DNA from: Anticarsia gemmatalis
Taxonomy: Eukaryota > Arthropoda > Insecta > Lepidoptera > Erebidae
Direction of reading: 5' to 3'
DNA: 64,000 nucleotides
Assembly (NCBI RefSeq): GCF_050436995.1
Contig: NC_134775.1
Location: 3,015,124 to 3,079,123 of the forward strand
The notes below the pieces were generated by a model, which saw only the letters and a list, made by a program, of their open reading frames with translations, was not told the origin of the DNA and did no database searches. Both the position numbers and the translations under genes were made by a program. Numbering within the stretch: position 1 is the stretch's first letter; each line of letters begins with the position of its first letter. Shown piece by piece: positions 1-11,640 of this stretch.

Positions 1-220
1 TTTACATGTAAAAGTCAAATAATAATAATAATAAGGCTAAAAAATTTCAAAATATCTAAGCCAATAGCAAAAAAACGGTCATTTTTTATGAAAAACAAAT
101 AAATTCAAATATCTCGAAAGGGGTTAGATTTAGGATAGGGTGTTTCATTGACAAATCAGTCAAAAATAATGTAAACTATACGCCCTTAACGGGAATAGGT
201 CGACTTAACCTGTAACCCTG
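1..220. other. AT-rich noncoding stretch
   Basis: No open frame or recognisable element end is visible. It holds a short ATA trinucleotide run near position 24 and then ordinary AT-rich sequence up to the start of a Helitron fragment. Confidence 0.5.
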
Positions 221-332
221 TATATCATCGCGCTACTACCAATAGGAGCAGAGTACCAGTGAAAAATGTTACAAAAACGGGGAAAATTTTTAACGCTTAT
301 GTAACGCAAGCGAAGTTGCGCGGGTCAGCTAG
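221..332 (+). mobile_element. Helitron 3' end fragment
   Basis: The last ~110 bp match the other short Helitrons of this window (1241-1494, 51914-52168). It ends in a hairpin (CGCAAGCGAAGTTGCG), then CGGGTCAG, then CTAG immediately before a T, which is the classical Helitron 3' terminus. The 5' part with the TC end is missing, so this is a 5'-truncated, non-autonomous copy. Confidence 0.75.
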
Positions 333-612
333 TTTACTAATAAGATTTTACTTTTTGATACGGTTTTTTACCAAAAAATGTACAATAAACCATTTTTATT
401 TGCAAAACTGTGTTTAATTTTTGACATATTTCTCATGATATTGGTTCAAATTTTGAATGCAAAACGGACTTATATGTTTTTTTTTCTTAATAGGTAACAG
501 CTATTACAAAGTTTATATTGTAGATAGATAAAGCTAAAAAATACGCATCTAATGATATATTAACATCTTATATTTAATTAATAAATATATAAAATATTAT
601 AAAAAAACAGTT
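333..612. other. AT-rich noncoding, no gene seen
   Basis: Very AT-rich sequence between the Helitron fragment and the 3' end of the truncated Gypsy-1 integrase. No LTR, tRNA or open frame could be recognised. It may contain the eroded 3' end of Gypsy-1 but nothing shows it. Confidence 0.4.
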
Positions 613-1035
613 TCAAAAATTTGTTTTGGCTCTCCTGTAAAATTTATAGTTTCCGATTTGTGACCCTTTTGTATTCAAGGAGCGATATTTAGCCAATCTG
701 TATATTTCAATTAAAGTAGAATGGAACCTCTCGATAAGGCCCATCGAATTAGGGTTGTTTGGTGTTCCAATATGAAATTCTATATTGTGTAAATTCAAAA
801 ATTCTTTAATAAGTTCATTATTAAATTCAGTACCGGGATCAGAGCTTATCTTTTTTGGAGTACCGTAATAAGAAAAATATTTCATAAGTGCTCTCGTTTC
901 TTCAGGAGTTGATTTTCCCTGAGTTTCGATTGCTTGACCCAATTTACTGAATGCGTCAATGATAGTTAAATAAGTTTTACCTTCAATACTAAACAGATCT
1001 ATAAATAATTCTTGAAATGGCGCGTCCTGGGTTTG
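613..1035 (-). pseudogene. Gypsy-1 integrase catalytic core, truncated
   Basis: The minus-strand frame encodes the retroviral-type integrase core: a first Asp region (FIDLF), a second Asp region (SSDPGTEFNN) and the Glu region (GLIERFHSTL). An in-frame TGA at 1036-1038 separates it from the zinc-binding part upstream. After the Glu motif the sequence loses similarity near 690, so the C-terminal domain is missing. It would have joined the cDNA to chromosomal DNA; here it is a dead remnant. Confidence 0.8.
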
Positions 1036-1038
1036 CGT

Positions 1039-1240
1039 TCATTGTAAAACAGGTTTTATAGGTTTTCTATCATATTTTGTTTTTTGACATGCTTCACAAC
1101 TATTTATTACAGCTGTTACGGTTTCCTGCATTCTATCCCAATAATAATTTCTACGCAATCTAACTAATGTTTCTTTTATACCACGGTGGCAAGACTTTCC
1201 TTCATGATGTTTCAAAATTAATGCCTTCTGTTCTTTCTCA
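1039..1240 (-). pseudogene. Gypsy-1 integrase zinc-binding domain, 5' end cut by Helitron
   Basis: This frame encodes the H2C2 zinc-binding motif of retrotransposon integrases (HHEGKSCHRGIKET ... CEACQKTK). The apparent N-terminus of the open frame, beyond 1240, is translated Helitron sequence and not part of the gene. The true upstream coding sequence resumes at 1495 on the other side of the Helitron. Confidence 0.82.
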
Positions 1241-1494
1241 TCTAAACTATATAATATTATTAAGCTGAAGAGTTTGTTTGTTTGTTTGAACGCGCTAATC
1301 TCGGGAACTAATGGTTCCATTTAAAAAAGTCGTTCAGTGTTAGATAGCCCATTTATCGAGGAAGGCTTTAGGTTATAAATCATCACGCTACGACTAATAG
1401 GAACAGAGTACCAGTAGAAAATGTTACAAAAACGGGGAAAATTTTGACCGATTCTCTCTTATGTGACGCAAGCGAAGTTGCGCGGGTCAGCTAG
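1241..1494 (+). mobile_element. Short non-autonomous Helitron inserted in Gypsy-1
   Basis: It starts with TC after an A (1240) and ends with CTAG before a T (1495), with the terminal hairpin CGCAAGCGAAGTTGCG upstream of the end. It contains the (TTTG)n stretch seen in all copies here. There is no target duplication, as expected for rolling-circle transposition into an A|T site. The disrupted Gypsy-1 integrase frame continues on both sides, which fixes both ends. It is 254 bp and codes for nothing. Confidence 0.88.
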
Positions 1495-1558
1495 TCGTCT
1501 ATAAAAATAACCCTTTCCGTACATTCATAGAAATTAACTGTACCTTTTTTAAATAATT
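1495..1558 (-). pseudogene. Gypsy-1 integrase N-terminal piece between Helitron and BEL-1
   Basis: About 20 codons on the minus strand (including ELFKKGTVNFYECTERV) continue the integrase frame found at 1039-1240. They are flanked by the Helitron on one side and by the BEL-1 target duplication on the other. Confidence 0.65.
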
Positions 1559-1563
1559 CGATT

Positions 1564-1797
1564 TGTACGAGCATCTCCGCATAATTTTACTTGTATCGGT
1601 TTTTGCCGTTTTAAGCTAAATTGTATAAATGCGAAATAGGTGAAATATGAGCCTTCCTCGAGTAATACAATTAAATTATATTTTAGTGTTAATAAACATT
1701 ATCATTGAGACGGACACATACAGGTTTTATTTCTGTACAACATCCCGCCTTCTTTGACCACATCTTAGCACTCATCGTACGGGTATCTGCTCGTACA
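1564..1797 (+). repeat. BEL-1 5' LTR
   Basis: It begins TGTACGAGCA and ends TGCTCGTACA, so the LTR itself is bounded by a perfect 10-bp inverted repeat. It contains AT-rich sequence with AATAAA-like signals (TTAATAAACATT) near the middle. It matches 9652-9885 base for base by eye. Confidence 0.93.
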
Positions 1798-1800
1798 TTT

Positions 1801-1818
1801 TGGTCCTTCGAGCCGGAT
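1801..1818 (+). other. BEL-1 primer binding site (tRNA-Tyr)
   Basis: TGGTCCTTCGAGCCGGAT, three bases after the 5' LTR, is complementary to the conserved 3' end of eukaryotic tRNA-Tyr including CCA. BEL-2 carries the same site at 38661. It would prime minus-strand DNA synthesis. Confidence 0.8.
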
Positions 1819-2065
1819 GACCAGAACGGAAACCGTGGGCCCTTACAAACATTGTAAGTTACGAAGTGGTTCTATTTACGATAGCGAATCGGATTGACTG
1901 GCCTTCCACCAGCGGAAATCCCCAGTCGATTTGAGAAGGCGCACATATCGTACTTAGTGACTGCTTTGGATACTGCAACTACATAGGGGGCTAACATAGT
2001 CTACTGGCAATCCGGAACCTATTGAAGACAACATATTTAGTGTCTAACAGATTTACAACATAACC

Positions 2066-5000
2066 ATGGACGCTAAACAACACGATCTCTTCAAGCGGCA
2101 GGAGATCATCGCAGAGGGCATCAGAAAGATTGGTGTAAACTTCGGAAAGGATGGCCCTGACCGCAAAACCACTTCCTACGTTAAGGTGAGACTAGACAAT
2201 CTTCAGGCGCAATGGAATGAGTTTGAAATGAACAACAGCGTGCTACAGAGTGCGGAAGACCAGACAGCTAGCTACTACACTACAAAGGCTTACGAGCGGG
2301 TAAAGGCTGAATACTTACACATACTACAGAAGCTACAAGCCTGGCCCACTTACAGTGCTAGTGAGAGAGACTCGGACCCCATAGGCAATCAAGGTGAAAG
2401 CAGCAAGAATATGGGAGTCCTGTCAAGATCAGATGAGCTCAAAACTCAACAGTCCACCAACTTTAGAGCATTTTCTCGATTCACTCGCAACTTGAACGTC
2501 GCTGATACCAACGAGAAATGGGATATAGAAGATAAACTAAAGGTCCTTGAGTCCCGATGGAAGGTGATCGACGAAGCACATTGGAAACTCGATAACCTTC
2601 TCGTTGGCAGCGATGTCAACTACGAACTTGAGTTCTCCAAATATGAGGAAACGTACGAGTCAGCGAAACGTGAGCTTAACCGCAAACTTAACCAAGTTAT
2701 ACAGCAACGTGACAGCGCCCCAAAGATAGACATTCCAACTTTCTCTGGAAACTACTCACAATGGCCTACATTTCTCGACCTCTACTCTGCTGCTATTCAC
2801 AACAACCCGAACTTCTCTAAAGGTAAAAAAATGCAGCATCTAAAAGGGAAACTGAAGGGCGAAGCTGAACGCTTAGTGCAGCATTTATCTGTGTGCGAAA
2901 GCAACTACGATTCTTGTTGGGAAATTCTCCACCATAGATACAACAATCGTCAATTGCTCTTCACGAAACAGATGCATACTTTAATGAGCCAACAGACGCT
3001 TCAACATCAAAACGCATACGAATTGAAACGCCTACACGATACCAGCCTCGAAACCGTGCATGGCCTACGCAACCTGGGCATAGACACTACGACATGGGAC
3101 CCGATTTTGGTACATATCTTGGTAGGAAAACTCGATCCGCAAACCTTTTCCGACTACATGGAAGCGAGGAAAAATCCCAGAGAACTACCTGTCTTTGACG
3201 AATTCATTGGATTTATCGAAGGCAAGTTTACGGCGCTCGAATCTGTCGTGAAAAAAAGGAGCCCAACTAGCAGTAAACCAGCTCATACAACGTTTTCACC
3301 TCTAAACAAAGAAGGTTCAGCGATAACAAGCCAAAAGGATGCGTACAACAAATACAAACGCTACTCTAAGGCAAATCATATAAGCTCAAATCGCAACTGC
3401 CCAATTTGTAAAACGAATCACATTTTGCTCAGCTGCAAAACATTTCAAGAAATGTCACCCGAAGCAAAATTGAAAACAATGGAACAAATGGACATTTGCA
3501 AAAATTGCATGTATTCGCATAACGGCAATAAATGCAACTCGGTAAAAAGATGTCGGGTGTGCAATAACTCGCATCATACTGTATTACACGACGTAACACG
3601 TGACACTACGATCACTAGGTCATCGACAGGTCACCGACCGAGCAATACTTGTGACAAACAACCGCACGCGCATGGAAATACCAACCACGTGTCGGGGAAA
3701 TACAACGAAGTTATGTTATCGACGGTTCAACTGAAAGTGAGAGCCGTGAATGGAGAATACACAACACTGAGATGTCTTCTCGATCAAGGCTCCCAACTCA
3801 ACCTAATAACAGAATCAGCTGTTCAACGACTTGGCTTACCGAGACGTAACCTTAACTCAACTGTGAGTGGAATCGGATCATCTGCAACTCAGAGCAACGG
3901 AACAGTTGAGTTACACTGTGAATCACGGTTCGGTGACTACCAGTTCACTACGCAGGCCTTAGTAATGCCCAAATTACTCAACAATTTACCCAACTACTCC
4001 TTCGAAAAACAAGATTGGCCCCACATTCAGAACATCAACTTGGCTGACCCACAGTACAACCTCTCTCGATCAATAGACATCTTGCTTGATGCTGGCGTAT
4101 ATGCCGATATAATCATGAGCAACATCCTTCGGGGCCACATACATGCGCCTATCGCACAACAGACTAAACTAGGCTGGATATTAGTTGGAAACACAAATAC
4201 ATTCAACTGTCATGTAGTAGTGAACAACAACGATTTTTCTCGATTTTGGGAAATGGAGGAGCTACTATCGTCTTCCCACAACGAGTCCCTAACTGTCGAA
4301 GAAGAATACTGCGAGTCTCTTTATGTAAACACCACCACAAGACTTGAAGATGGGAGATATGAGGTCCGCATTCCCATGAAAACTAACTTCAAACAGAGCC
4401 TGGGACAATCGAAACCTCAAGCTATCGCTCAACTCAAGCAATTGGAAAAACGATTAAACAGGGATGTCCTCTTCGCGTCTAATTACAAGGCCTTCATTTA
4501 TGAGTACTTATCTCTACAACATATGAAACCATGTACGATTCCCACAGCGCCGAGTTGCTTTTTACCTCATCACGGTGTGCTAAAGCCTGACTCAACTACT
4601 ACAAAACTACGCGTGGTCTTTAACGCATCGGCAACGACTAGTTCGGGATCGAGCTTAAATGAACTAATGTGTTGTGGACCCAACTTACAACAAGATATAC
4701 AGGCTATGATTCTACGATGGAGGACGTTTAAGTACGTATACACTGCCGACATAGAGAAGTTTTATCGTCAAATACGCATCCATGAAAAGGACCAACATTT
4801 ACAAAAAATCGTGTGGCGAAACTCTATCAGTGAGCCGATACAAGAGTATCAACTAACTACAGTGACATATGGCACAAAGTCAGCCCCATATTTGGCCATG
4901 CGAACGGTTAAGCAATTGATCCAGGACGACGGCGCGTTTTATCCTTTAGCGGCAGACATCCTCTCCAATCAATTGTACATGGATGACGTATTAGGAGGCA

Positions 5001-5344
5001 GCCACGACCTGATAACAGCTCAAAAGGCTCAAGACGAAATTATGACTTTGTTAAGAGGCGGCGGATTCAACCTGCGTAAATGGGCCAGCAATAATACATG
5101 TCTCCTTGAAAAATTACCCTCTGAATCTATAAGTCAAGGAATGTTTAATTTCAAAGACGCAGAAACAAATAAAACGCTTGGTATTACGTGGAACCCACGG
5201 ACGGATCAGTTTACATATAAACAAACTGTAATAAGTCATAAACGTGGCGTCAACACCAAGCGCACTTTGCTCTCCGATATTTCGAAATTATATGACCCGC
5301 TTGGTTGGCTATCTCCCGTCACTCTAAAGGCCAAGTTATTTTTT
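2066..5344 (+). pseudogene. BEL-1 gag - protease - reverse transcriptase, stopped at 5345
   Basis: One open frame from ATG 2066. Residues about 225-400 are the gag region of BEL/Pao elements (DUF1759 type). Cys/His knuckles lie at about 445-510 (CPICKTNH...; CRVCNNSHH). The protease has the family's LLDQGSQ motif near 570, and the reverse transcriptase catalytic YMDD is near 970. The frame ends at TAA 5345-5347, where BEL-2 has a Gln codon, and the same frame continues beyond it, so this is a nonsense mutation and not the natural end. Gag, protease and RT form a single frame here, unlike BEL-2. Confidence 0.88.
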
Positions 5345-5347
5345 TAA

Positions 5348-5750
5348 CAAGCTTGGACAACTTCAACAGGTTGGGACACTTTGTTACCATTAAATTTACA
5401 ACAAGAATGGGAACATTTTCGACAAGAGATGACGCACATCCATGCTATCACAGTGTCGCGATGGATCGGAAACACGCTTCGACCCTATGAATTACATGGC
5501 TTTTGTGATGCGTCAGAAAAGGCGTACGGATGCGTCGTTTACTGCAAGTCTTACAATGAGATGGGTCAACATCAAATTCGACTGGTGGCGGCGAAAACAA
5601 AACTAGCACCGCTGAAAAAGCCTATATCTTTACCGAGATTAGAGTTGTGTGGCGCAGTTTTACTAGCTCGGCTTATAAACAAGGTCATGGAAGCGATGAG
5701 TACGCCACCAAGCGCTATACATTGTTGGACAGACTCAATGGTGGTTCTTG
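5348..5750 (+). pseudogene. BEL-1 RNase H, after premature stop
   Basis: It continues the frame of 2066-5344. The RNase H core is visible: HGFCDASEKAYGCVVY, PRLELCGAVLLARLI and CWTDSMVVLGW. Near 5750 the frame shifts: the next conserved block (VNRWKSFVANR) is read in another frame, and a few codons present in BEL-2 are missing, so a small deletion is likely. The domain would degrade RNA in RNA/DNA hybrids during reverse transcription. Confidence 0.82.
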
Positions 5751-5754
5751 GGTG

Positions 5755-7645
5755 GCGATGTGAACCGCTGGAAAAGCTTTGTGGCCAATAGAGTTACACA
5801 GATAACCCAGATTGTTACATCAAACCATTGGAGACATGTCAAGACAGAAGAAAACCCCTCGGATTGTGCGAGCCGAGGCCTCTTCCCAAAAGAATTAGTG
5901 AACCACGCATTGTGGTGGAACGCCCCATCCTGGCTACAATCCAATAATATGCCCGAACAAGAGAGATTCACCACCAATGAAGAACGAAAGAAACGGGATT
6001 ATAGCTGTGCGACTCAAACAATAACTTATGCTCCACTTATAGAGGAACTACTACAACAATACAGTTCGATGACTCATGTAACCCGAATCGTAGGTTGGAT
6101 ACTACGGTTCATTCGCAACTCACGTGACATAACAAGAGTCAAGCGAACTCCATACCTAACCACAAACGATATTGAGTCGGCCGAACACTTAATCGTTAAA
6201 ACCGTACAATACAATTCTTTCTGGGAGGATATATCCCATATCCAAAAACACAAGCGAGTACGACTCACGAGTAAGCTTTTGAGCTTGAGCCCAGTCATAG
6301 ATACACAAGGCGTTCTCCGTGTCGGCGGCAGACTGGAACATGCAGACTTAAGTCATGGCCAGAAACACCCAATAATTTTGCCAAATAATCACAAATTATC
6401 GGAGCTTTTGATTGATCAAGCGCACAAATGCACTCTGCACGGAGGAGCCAGACTGACTTTGGGATACATTCGATACAAATATTGGATACTTGGTGGCATG
6501 AAAACAATTAAGAAACAATTAATAAAATGTGTCACCTGTCATCGTCACAAAACGCAACGCGGCAGCCAGCTAATGGCTGACTTGCCGACGCCTCGAGTTA
6601 CACCGTCTCGGCCGTTTACACACACAGGCGTAGATTTTACAGGACACATTGAAATAAAGGCTAATAAAGGTCGCGGCATAAAAACAACAAAGGCATACAT
6701 CGCAATCTTTGTCTGCTTCTGCACTAAGGCTGTTCATCTGGAGTTAGTGTCAGATCTCAGCACAGCCACATTCATGGCCGCGCTCAAGCGACTCTGCGCT
6801 CGACGGGGAACCCCTAAACACATCTATAGTGACAATGGCACAAACTTTGTCGGTGCAGCGAAAACACTGGTGAAGGAGCATCAGGAAGCATTGCAACTTA
6901 TAGTTAGCGACGATCTTCTCAACAACATCTCCCAACAAGGCGTCGAATGGCATTTTAATGCGCCCGCTTGGCCAACCGCTGGAGGTTTATGGGAAGCTGC
7001 GGTCAAGAGCATGAAACATCACCTCAAACGTGTTCTTGGCGAGCAGAAGTTAACTTATGAAGAATTTACAACTCTTCTAGTACAAATTGAAGCATGCCTG
7101 AACTCTAGACCGCTCGTTGCCCTAACGACGGACACTGACGACATTGATTATTTGACACCCGGTCATTTTTTAGTCGGCGGTCCAGTGCTAGCGCCCCCAG
7201 CAACGTGTGGAACTGACAATACTAGCCTAATTATGCGATGGCGTCTAACCGAAAGTATGTACAAGGAATTTTGGAAAAAATGGTCCAAAGACTATCTCCA
7301 AACGTTACAGCTGCGTGGCAAATGGCAAACTGTGACAGAAAATCTCGTGGTTGGGGACATCGTCCTGTTAAGGGAAGATCACGTTCCACCTGCGCGTTGG
7401 TTATTGGGTCGAGTTATAGAAACACATTCTGGGTCCGATAACTTAGTACGAGTCGCTACCGTAAAAACTAAATCGAACGTCATGAAGAGGCCCATCACAA
7501 AACTATCTCGCTTACCAATAGATAAGATGAAAACCTACGACAACAATTCAACACAAAAAATCGACGAAAACGAACGAAACTTCGACCCCAAAATCACAGC
7601 TACAACGTCGGCAGGGCCACAGAATACTAAAGAAAAGCGCTGGGT
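5755..7645 (+). pseudogene. BEL-1 RNase H tail and integrase
   Basis: Frame shifted relative to the upstream RNase H. After the RNase H tail come the integrase zinc region (HKCTLHGGARLTLGY ... CVTCHRHK) and the D,D,E core: GVDFTGHI, IYSDNGTNF and GLWEAAVKSMKHHLKR. A DUF5641-like C-terminal block (WLLGRVIETHSGSDNLVRV) follows. The frame runs on to a stop at 7754, but the last part is overlapped by env read in a different frame; comparison with BEL-2 places the frameshift between about 7560 and 7645. Confidence 0.86.
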
Positions 7646-9534
7646 ACAGTTGTTTAAGCACGTTGTTACTCTTGATGGTCACATGCTGGACTGCGTCCGC
7701 CCATCAATTTGTCAACGTAACCGCTATCAATCCGTCCCGTCTTATATACTTTGACAAAATAACAGATTTAAATATTATACAGGATGAGTGGAAATTGGTA
7801 GTGTATTATAATATGTCAACATACTGGAAAACTGTGTCTTCCGTTGAACAATATATCAAGCAACTACAAGGAATTGGTCAACAAAACATAGCCTGCTTGG
7901 CGATATCAACACAGTTTGAACATGAACTGAATGAGTTGAAACATTACAACGACATGCTACAAACGGAACACGGCAAACGCAGTCGACGTGGTCTCATTAA
8001 CGGGATCGGAAACATTGCCAATTCCCTCTTCGGCGTACTCGATGACAAATTTGCTGAAAAATACCATAAGGACATCAAATTGATTCAAAACAACGAAGAC
8101 CACCTATTAAACCTCTACAAACAACAAACATCGATCATTGAGGGTGAATATAATTTATTGAAGAGAAATGAGCAAGTTATGAACCGGCAGTTTGTCACCA
8201 TGAACAAACAAATAAGAGACTCAGCACAACAATTGAAAACTGAGCAAGATCGGGCGACTTTTATCACCACTACAGCGCTCGCCGCCAACATGATGATTGG
8301 AAACTTGCGAAGAATTCAAGATACCTTGTTGGATTTGGTTACGGATCTCCGAAACGGCAAAGTTGATACTCATTTGTTGAAACCAGATGCTTTTAAGAAA
8401 CAATTAAATACGATATCAGGTCAATTACCTAAGGGATTATCACTACCCTGCATAAACAGTCGACAATGCCTCAGAGAAATGTATAAACTATCCACTGTGC
8501 ACGGGAAACTTATTGAAAACTTCCTTATATTTGAAGTAAAAATCCCTTTAGTATCCGATGAACAATATGAATTAACCGAAGTCCTACCTATTCCAAACAT
8601 TAATGGAAATTCCATGATTAGTGTAATACCTACAGCCAAATATGTGGCAGTTAACTTGAAAAGGGACCTGATAATACCTTTGAACCAACAGCACCTTTTA
8701 TCATGCATACAAGTAAACACACATCAAATGTTATGCAACTTTGATTTACCTATTTATGAAATGAAAACGGCGACTAACATGTGCGAAGCAGACATAATAA
8801 ACAATAGAGGAATATCGAATTGCCACAACAAGGTATCCAGTTGCATCAATGAATGGATAAAGCTACACAGCAAGGACGCTTGGTTGTTTGGGTGTTGCGA
8901 AGAATGCACTATGCGCATTTTCTGTCCAGCTGGTATTACGTCACAGACACTACGTAATACTGGAATCATTGCCTTGGGAAAAGGATGTATGATGCGTGGA
9001 GACAACCATCTGATTCATTCACATTACAGTTTACAAAGTAAAATCGACTTGAGTAATGAAGAAGATCAAATCTACGTACCAGAGGCGAACATAAATTACT
9101 TAATATCAAGTAATAACCAAATGATGAACCAGTCTATCATAAAATTTGAAACACACGAAGAACAGTTGGACAACTTGAAGAAAAAAATAGAGTTAGTTAA
9201 ATTGCAACAAGACATACAAATTGTTAAGTCAGCTGATGTAGAACAACACCATTACATCCTCTATGGATTTATGGCATTATGTGGAACCATATTCTGTATT
9301 TGGGCATATTTCAAGATTAAAAACCGAGGATTCTGCTTGCCAAACGTAAACATAGTAGCAGAACCTAAAGTAGAAAAGGAAATAGGCTCTGCATACCCTG
9401 CACAAGTGGTCCTCCCCATAAGCAGTAGAAGAAACTCTGGATACCAAGGGTCAACGGAGAATATCGAACTCCAACACATGGCATCGCACAGCATCAGCAA
9501 GATAGACGTCGCAACGTCTCCGATTTCGCATTAA
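7642..9534 (+). pseudogene. BEL-1 env-like fusion glycoprotein, frameshifted from pol
   Basis: About 625 codons. A hydrophobic leader (LLLLMVTCW, then ASA) precedes an ectodomain. A basic furin-like site (KRSRRG near 7975) is followed by GIGNIANSLFGVLDDKF, the kind of fusion-peptide region seen in baculovirus F-like and insect errantivirus Env proteins. Cys-rich segments follow, then a transmembrane stretch near 9255-9315 (LYGFMALCGTIFCIW) and a ~65-residue cytoplasmic tail. Acquisition of an env by a BEL/Pao element makes it a candidate endogenous retrovirus. The env frame itself has no internal stop that I saw, but it is out of frame with pol and has no clear ATG of its own at the leader. 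Confidence 0.8.
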
Positions 9535-9651
9535 AGGTCTTCCTTTAATGCGAAACGTTTTCATTAAAATTTGTATCTACGTATGTACTTAAGATAAGTT
9601 GCTTTTTTGTTAATTGCTTTGAATTTGTTTTGTTTTTTGCGGTTGGCAGGA
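9535..9651 (+). other. BEL-1 3' untranslated region
   Basis: T-rich spacer between env and the 3' LTR, ending GGTTGGCAGGA next to TGTACG. That purine-rich end is the likely plus-strand primer site, though it is weak. Confidence 0.5.
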
Positions 9652-9885
9652 TGTACGAGCATCTCCGCATAATTTTACTTGTATCGGTTTTTGCCGTTTT
9701 AAGCTAAATTGTATAAATGCGAAATAGGTGAAATATGAGCCTTCCTCGAGTAATACAATTAAATTATATTTTAGTGTTAATAAACATTATCATTGAGACG
9801 GACACATACAGGTTTTATTTCTGTACAACATCCCGCCTTCTTTGACCACATCTTAGCACTCATCGTACGGGTATCTGCTCGTACA
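9652..9885 (+). repeat. BEL-1 3' LTR
   Basis: Same 234 bp as 1564-1797 with the TGTACGAGCA/TGCTCGTACA ends, followed by the CGATT target duplicate at 9886-9890. Confidence 0.93.
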
Positions 9886-10460
9886 CGATTATTATATTGC
9901 TAAATAATTTACGATGTTCATCTTCCTCAAAGTAAATAAAGTATTTAAGTTTTGGTTGAATGTATTTCTTTAGAAATTCTTTTACCAATTCGGGATTATT
10001 TTTAGGAAGGAAAACTTCTAATATCTTTTGTTTTTCACGTGATAAATTGTTTTCATGTATCTGATTTTTAAGCCATGAAAATAGTAATATTTGATTGGGC
10101 TTGGTGTCTATTGCTTCGTGTAATATAGGTATTCCAGTTGATTCTAACTCTACGGCTGAATGAATAGTTTCGTCTGATTTGTTGGATACTGATCGCATCG
10201 GATAATCATTAGTATTTTGGTTACTGTCTCTAATATTTTTAGAAAATTCTATAGGACTACTACATGACGCAGTTCGACTAGAATCAGATATCGATATCGT
10301 TGATGAACTTTTTCTTTCCGGTTTATTTCCACTTAGCTTTTCTATGTCTTCAACTACACTTTTAACGTATTCTTTTAAATTATTATCTTCCTTTTCATCA
10401 ACATTAACTGCCATAGACTGATTTTCGTCGTCTGAGGATAACGTATTAAGTTTGATTCTG
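9886..10460 (-). pseudogene. Gypsy-1 linker between RNase H and integrase
   Basis: The minus-strand frame is Lys/Glu/Ser-rich, then contains YFIYFEEDEHRKLFSNIIIV, after which the BEL-1 target site cuts it. The continuation is at 1495-1558. A frameshift at a G4/C4 run near 10460 separates it from RNase H. No enzymatic motif; it corresponds to the poorly conserved region between RNase H and integrase in gypsy elements. Confidence 0.7.
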
Positions 10461-11310
10461 GGGAGAGAGCATCTGCATTTGTATTTTGTTTACCATTCTT
10501 GTAGATCAATTCGAAATCGTAATCCTGTAAGCGTAATCGCCATCGAGTAAGTTTACTGCTAGGGTCTTTGAGTGATCGAAGCCAAACTAAGGGGCGATCT
10601 GTGTAAATATAAAATTTTCGACCGTATAGGTAGGGCCTAAAATGTTTCACTGCCCAAATGATAGCGAGTAGTTCACGTTCGATAGTGCTGTAACGTGATT
10701 CTGTATCACTGAGAGTACGGCTAGCATAGGCAATGGGCTTGTCACTACCAATCTGTCCTTGCGATAGGACAGCACCTAAGGCGACATTAGACGCATCCGT
10801 GGTCAGAATGAAGTTTTTATCATAGTCAGGGTATTGTAAAAGTGGTGCGTGTGTCAGAAGTTCCTTGCATTGATTAAATGCGTCTTTGTATCGTTTGTTT
10901 AAGCAGGCGGTCAATGGTTGACTAATTTTTGCAAAGTCTTTTATAAAACGTCGATAGTAACCTACGAGACCGAGAAAGCTTTTTATCTCAGTTGTAGTCT
11001 TGGGTAATGGGTAATTAAGTACAGGATCTATTTTGTCGTTGTTGGGTCTTAGTCCGTCTTTAGTTATAGTATCGCCAAGATAAAGTACTTCTTTGCGCAA
11101 GAATTCCGATTTGTCTAACTGAATTTTCATGTTGGTGGCTCTAAGTCGGTCAAATACAATTTTAAGTCTGTTTATCATTTCGTCAAGGCTATTTGCGTAA
11201 ATTATGATGTCATCTAAGTAAACCATACAGTGTAGTCCCTGACAACCGCGCAGTATGTTATCCATAGTACGTTGGAAAGTTGCCGGGGCAGTCTTGAGTC
11301 CAAATGGCAT
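10461..11310 (-). pseudogene. Gypsy-1 reverse transcriptase (C-terminal half) and RNase H
   Basis: It begins MPFGLKTAPATFQ, has the catalytic YLDDIIIYA, the FLGLVGYYRRFI thumb motif and an RNase H domain (LTTDASNVALGAVLSQ; STIERELLAIIWAVKHFRPYL; YTDRPLVWL). The frame is open for ~280 codons. An in-frame TAG lies upstream (near 11417), so the RT palm is cut in two. Confidence 0.85.
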
Positions 11311-11640
11311 TCTGAGGAACTCAAAATGACCATTTTGCGTGGTAAAAGCAGTCTTCTGTCTGTACTTCTCTTCTACTTCTATTTGGTGGTATCCACTTGC
11401 TAGATCTAGCGTAGTAAACTAAACACTCTTTCCTAACTTGTCAAGAAGATCGTTGATATTGGGTAAGGGGTACTTGTCGTCAATAGTAACGTCATTTAGT
11501 CGTCTGTAGTCAATAACCATCCTGTATATAATTTCGCCAGATGCATCTTTTTTCTTTGGGACTAGGTGAACTGGAGCACTCCATGGGGAATGCGATTCTT
11601 GTATGACATTGTCATGTATAGTTTTTCTACCCGATTACTA
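11311..11640 (-). pseudogene. Gypsy-1 reverse transcriptase N-terminal half
   Basis: The minus strand reads SPWSAPVHLVPKKKD, RMVIDYRRLNDVTIDDKYPLP and TLDLASGYHQIEV, the fingers and first palm Asp of a gypsy RT. A TAG codon interrupts it near 11417, and frameshifts near 11625-11660 separate it from the protease linker. Confidence 0.78.

Larger units (their letters stand above)
1564..9885 (+). mobile_element. BEL-1: complete BEL/Pao LTR element with env-like gene
   Basis: Two 234-bp LTRs (1564-1797, 9652-9885) that look identical by eye bound an 8.3-kb element. The 5-bp sequence CGATT is duplicated at 1559-1563 and 9886-9890. Internal order is tRNA-Tyr primer site, leader, gag, DQGS-type protease, YMDD reverse transcriptase, RNase H, integrase and a fusion-glycoprotein-like env. 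Identical LTRs imply a recent insertion, yet the coding region has one nonsense codon (5345-5347), a frameshift near 5750 and another before env (about 7560-7645). It may have been moved in trans, or some lesions may be sequencing errors. Confidence 0.93.

Noticed and set aside
7238..7441. Short plus-strand frame inside the BEL-1 integrase
   Set aside because: Out-of-frame shadow of the integrase C-terminal region.
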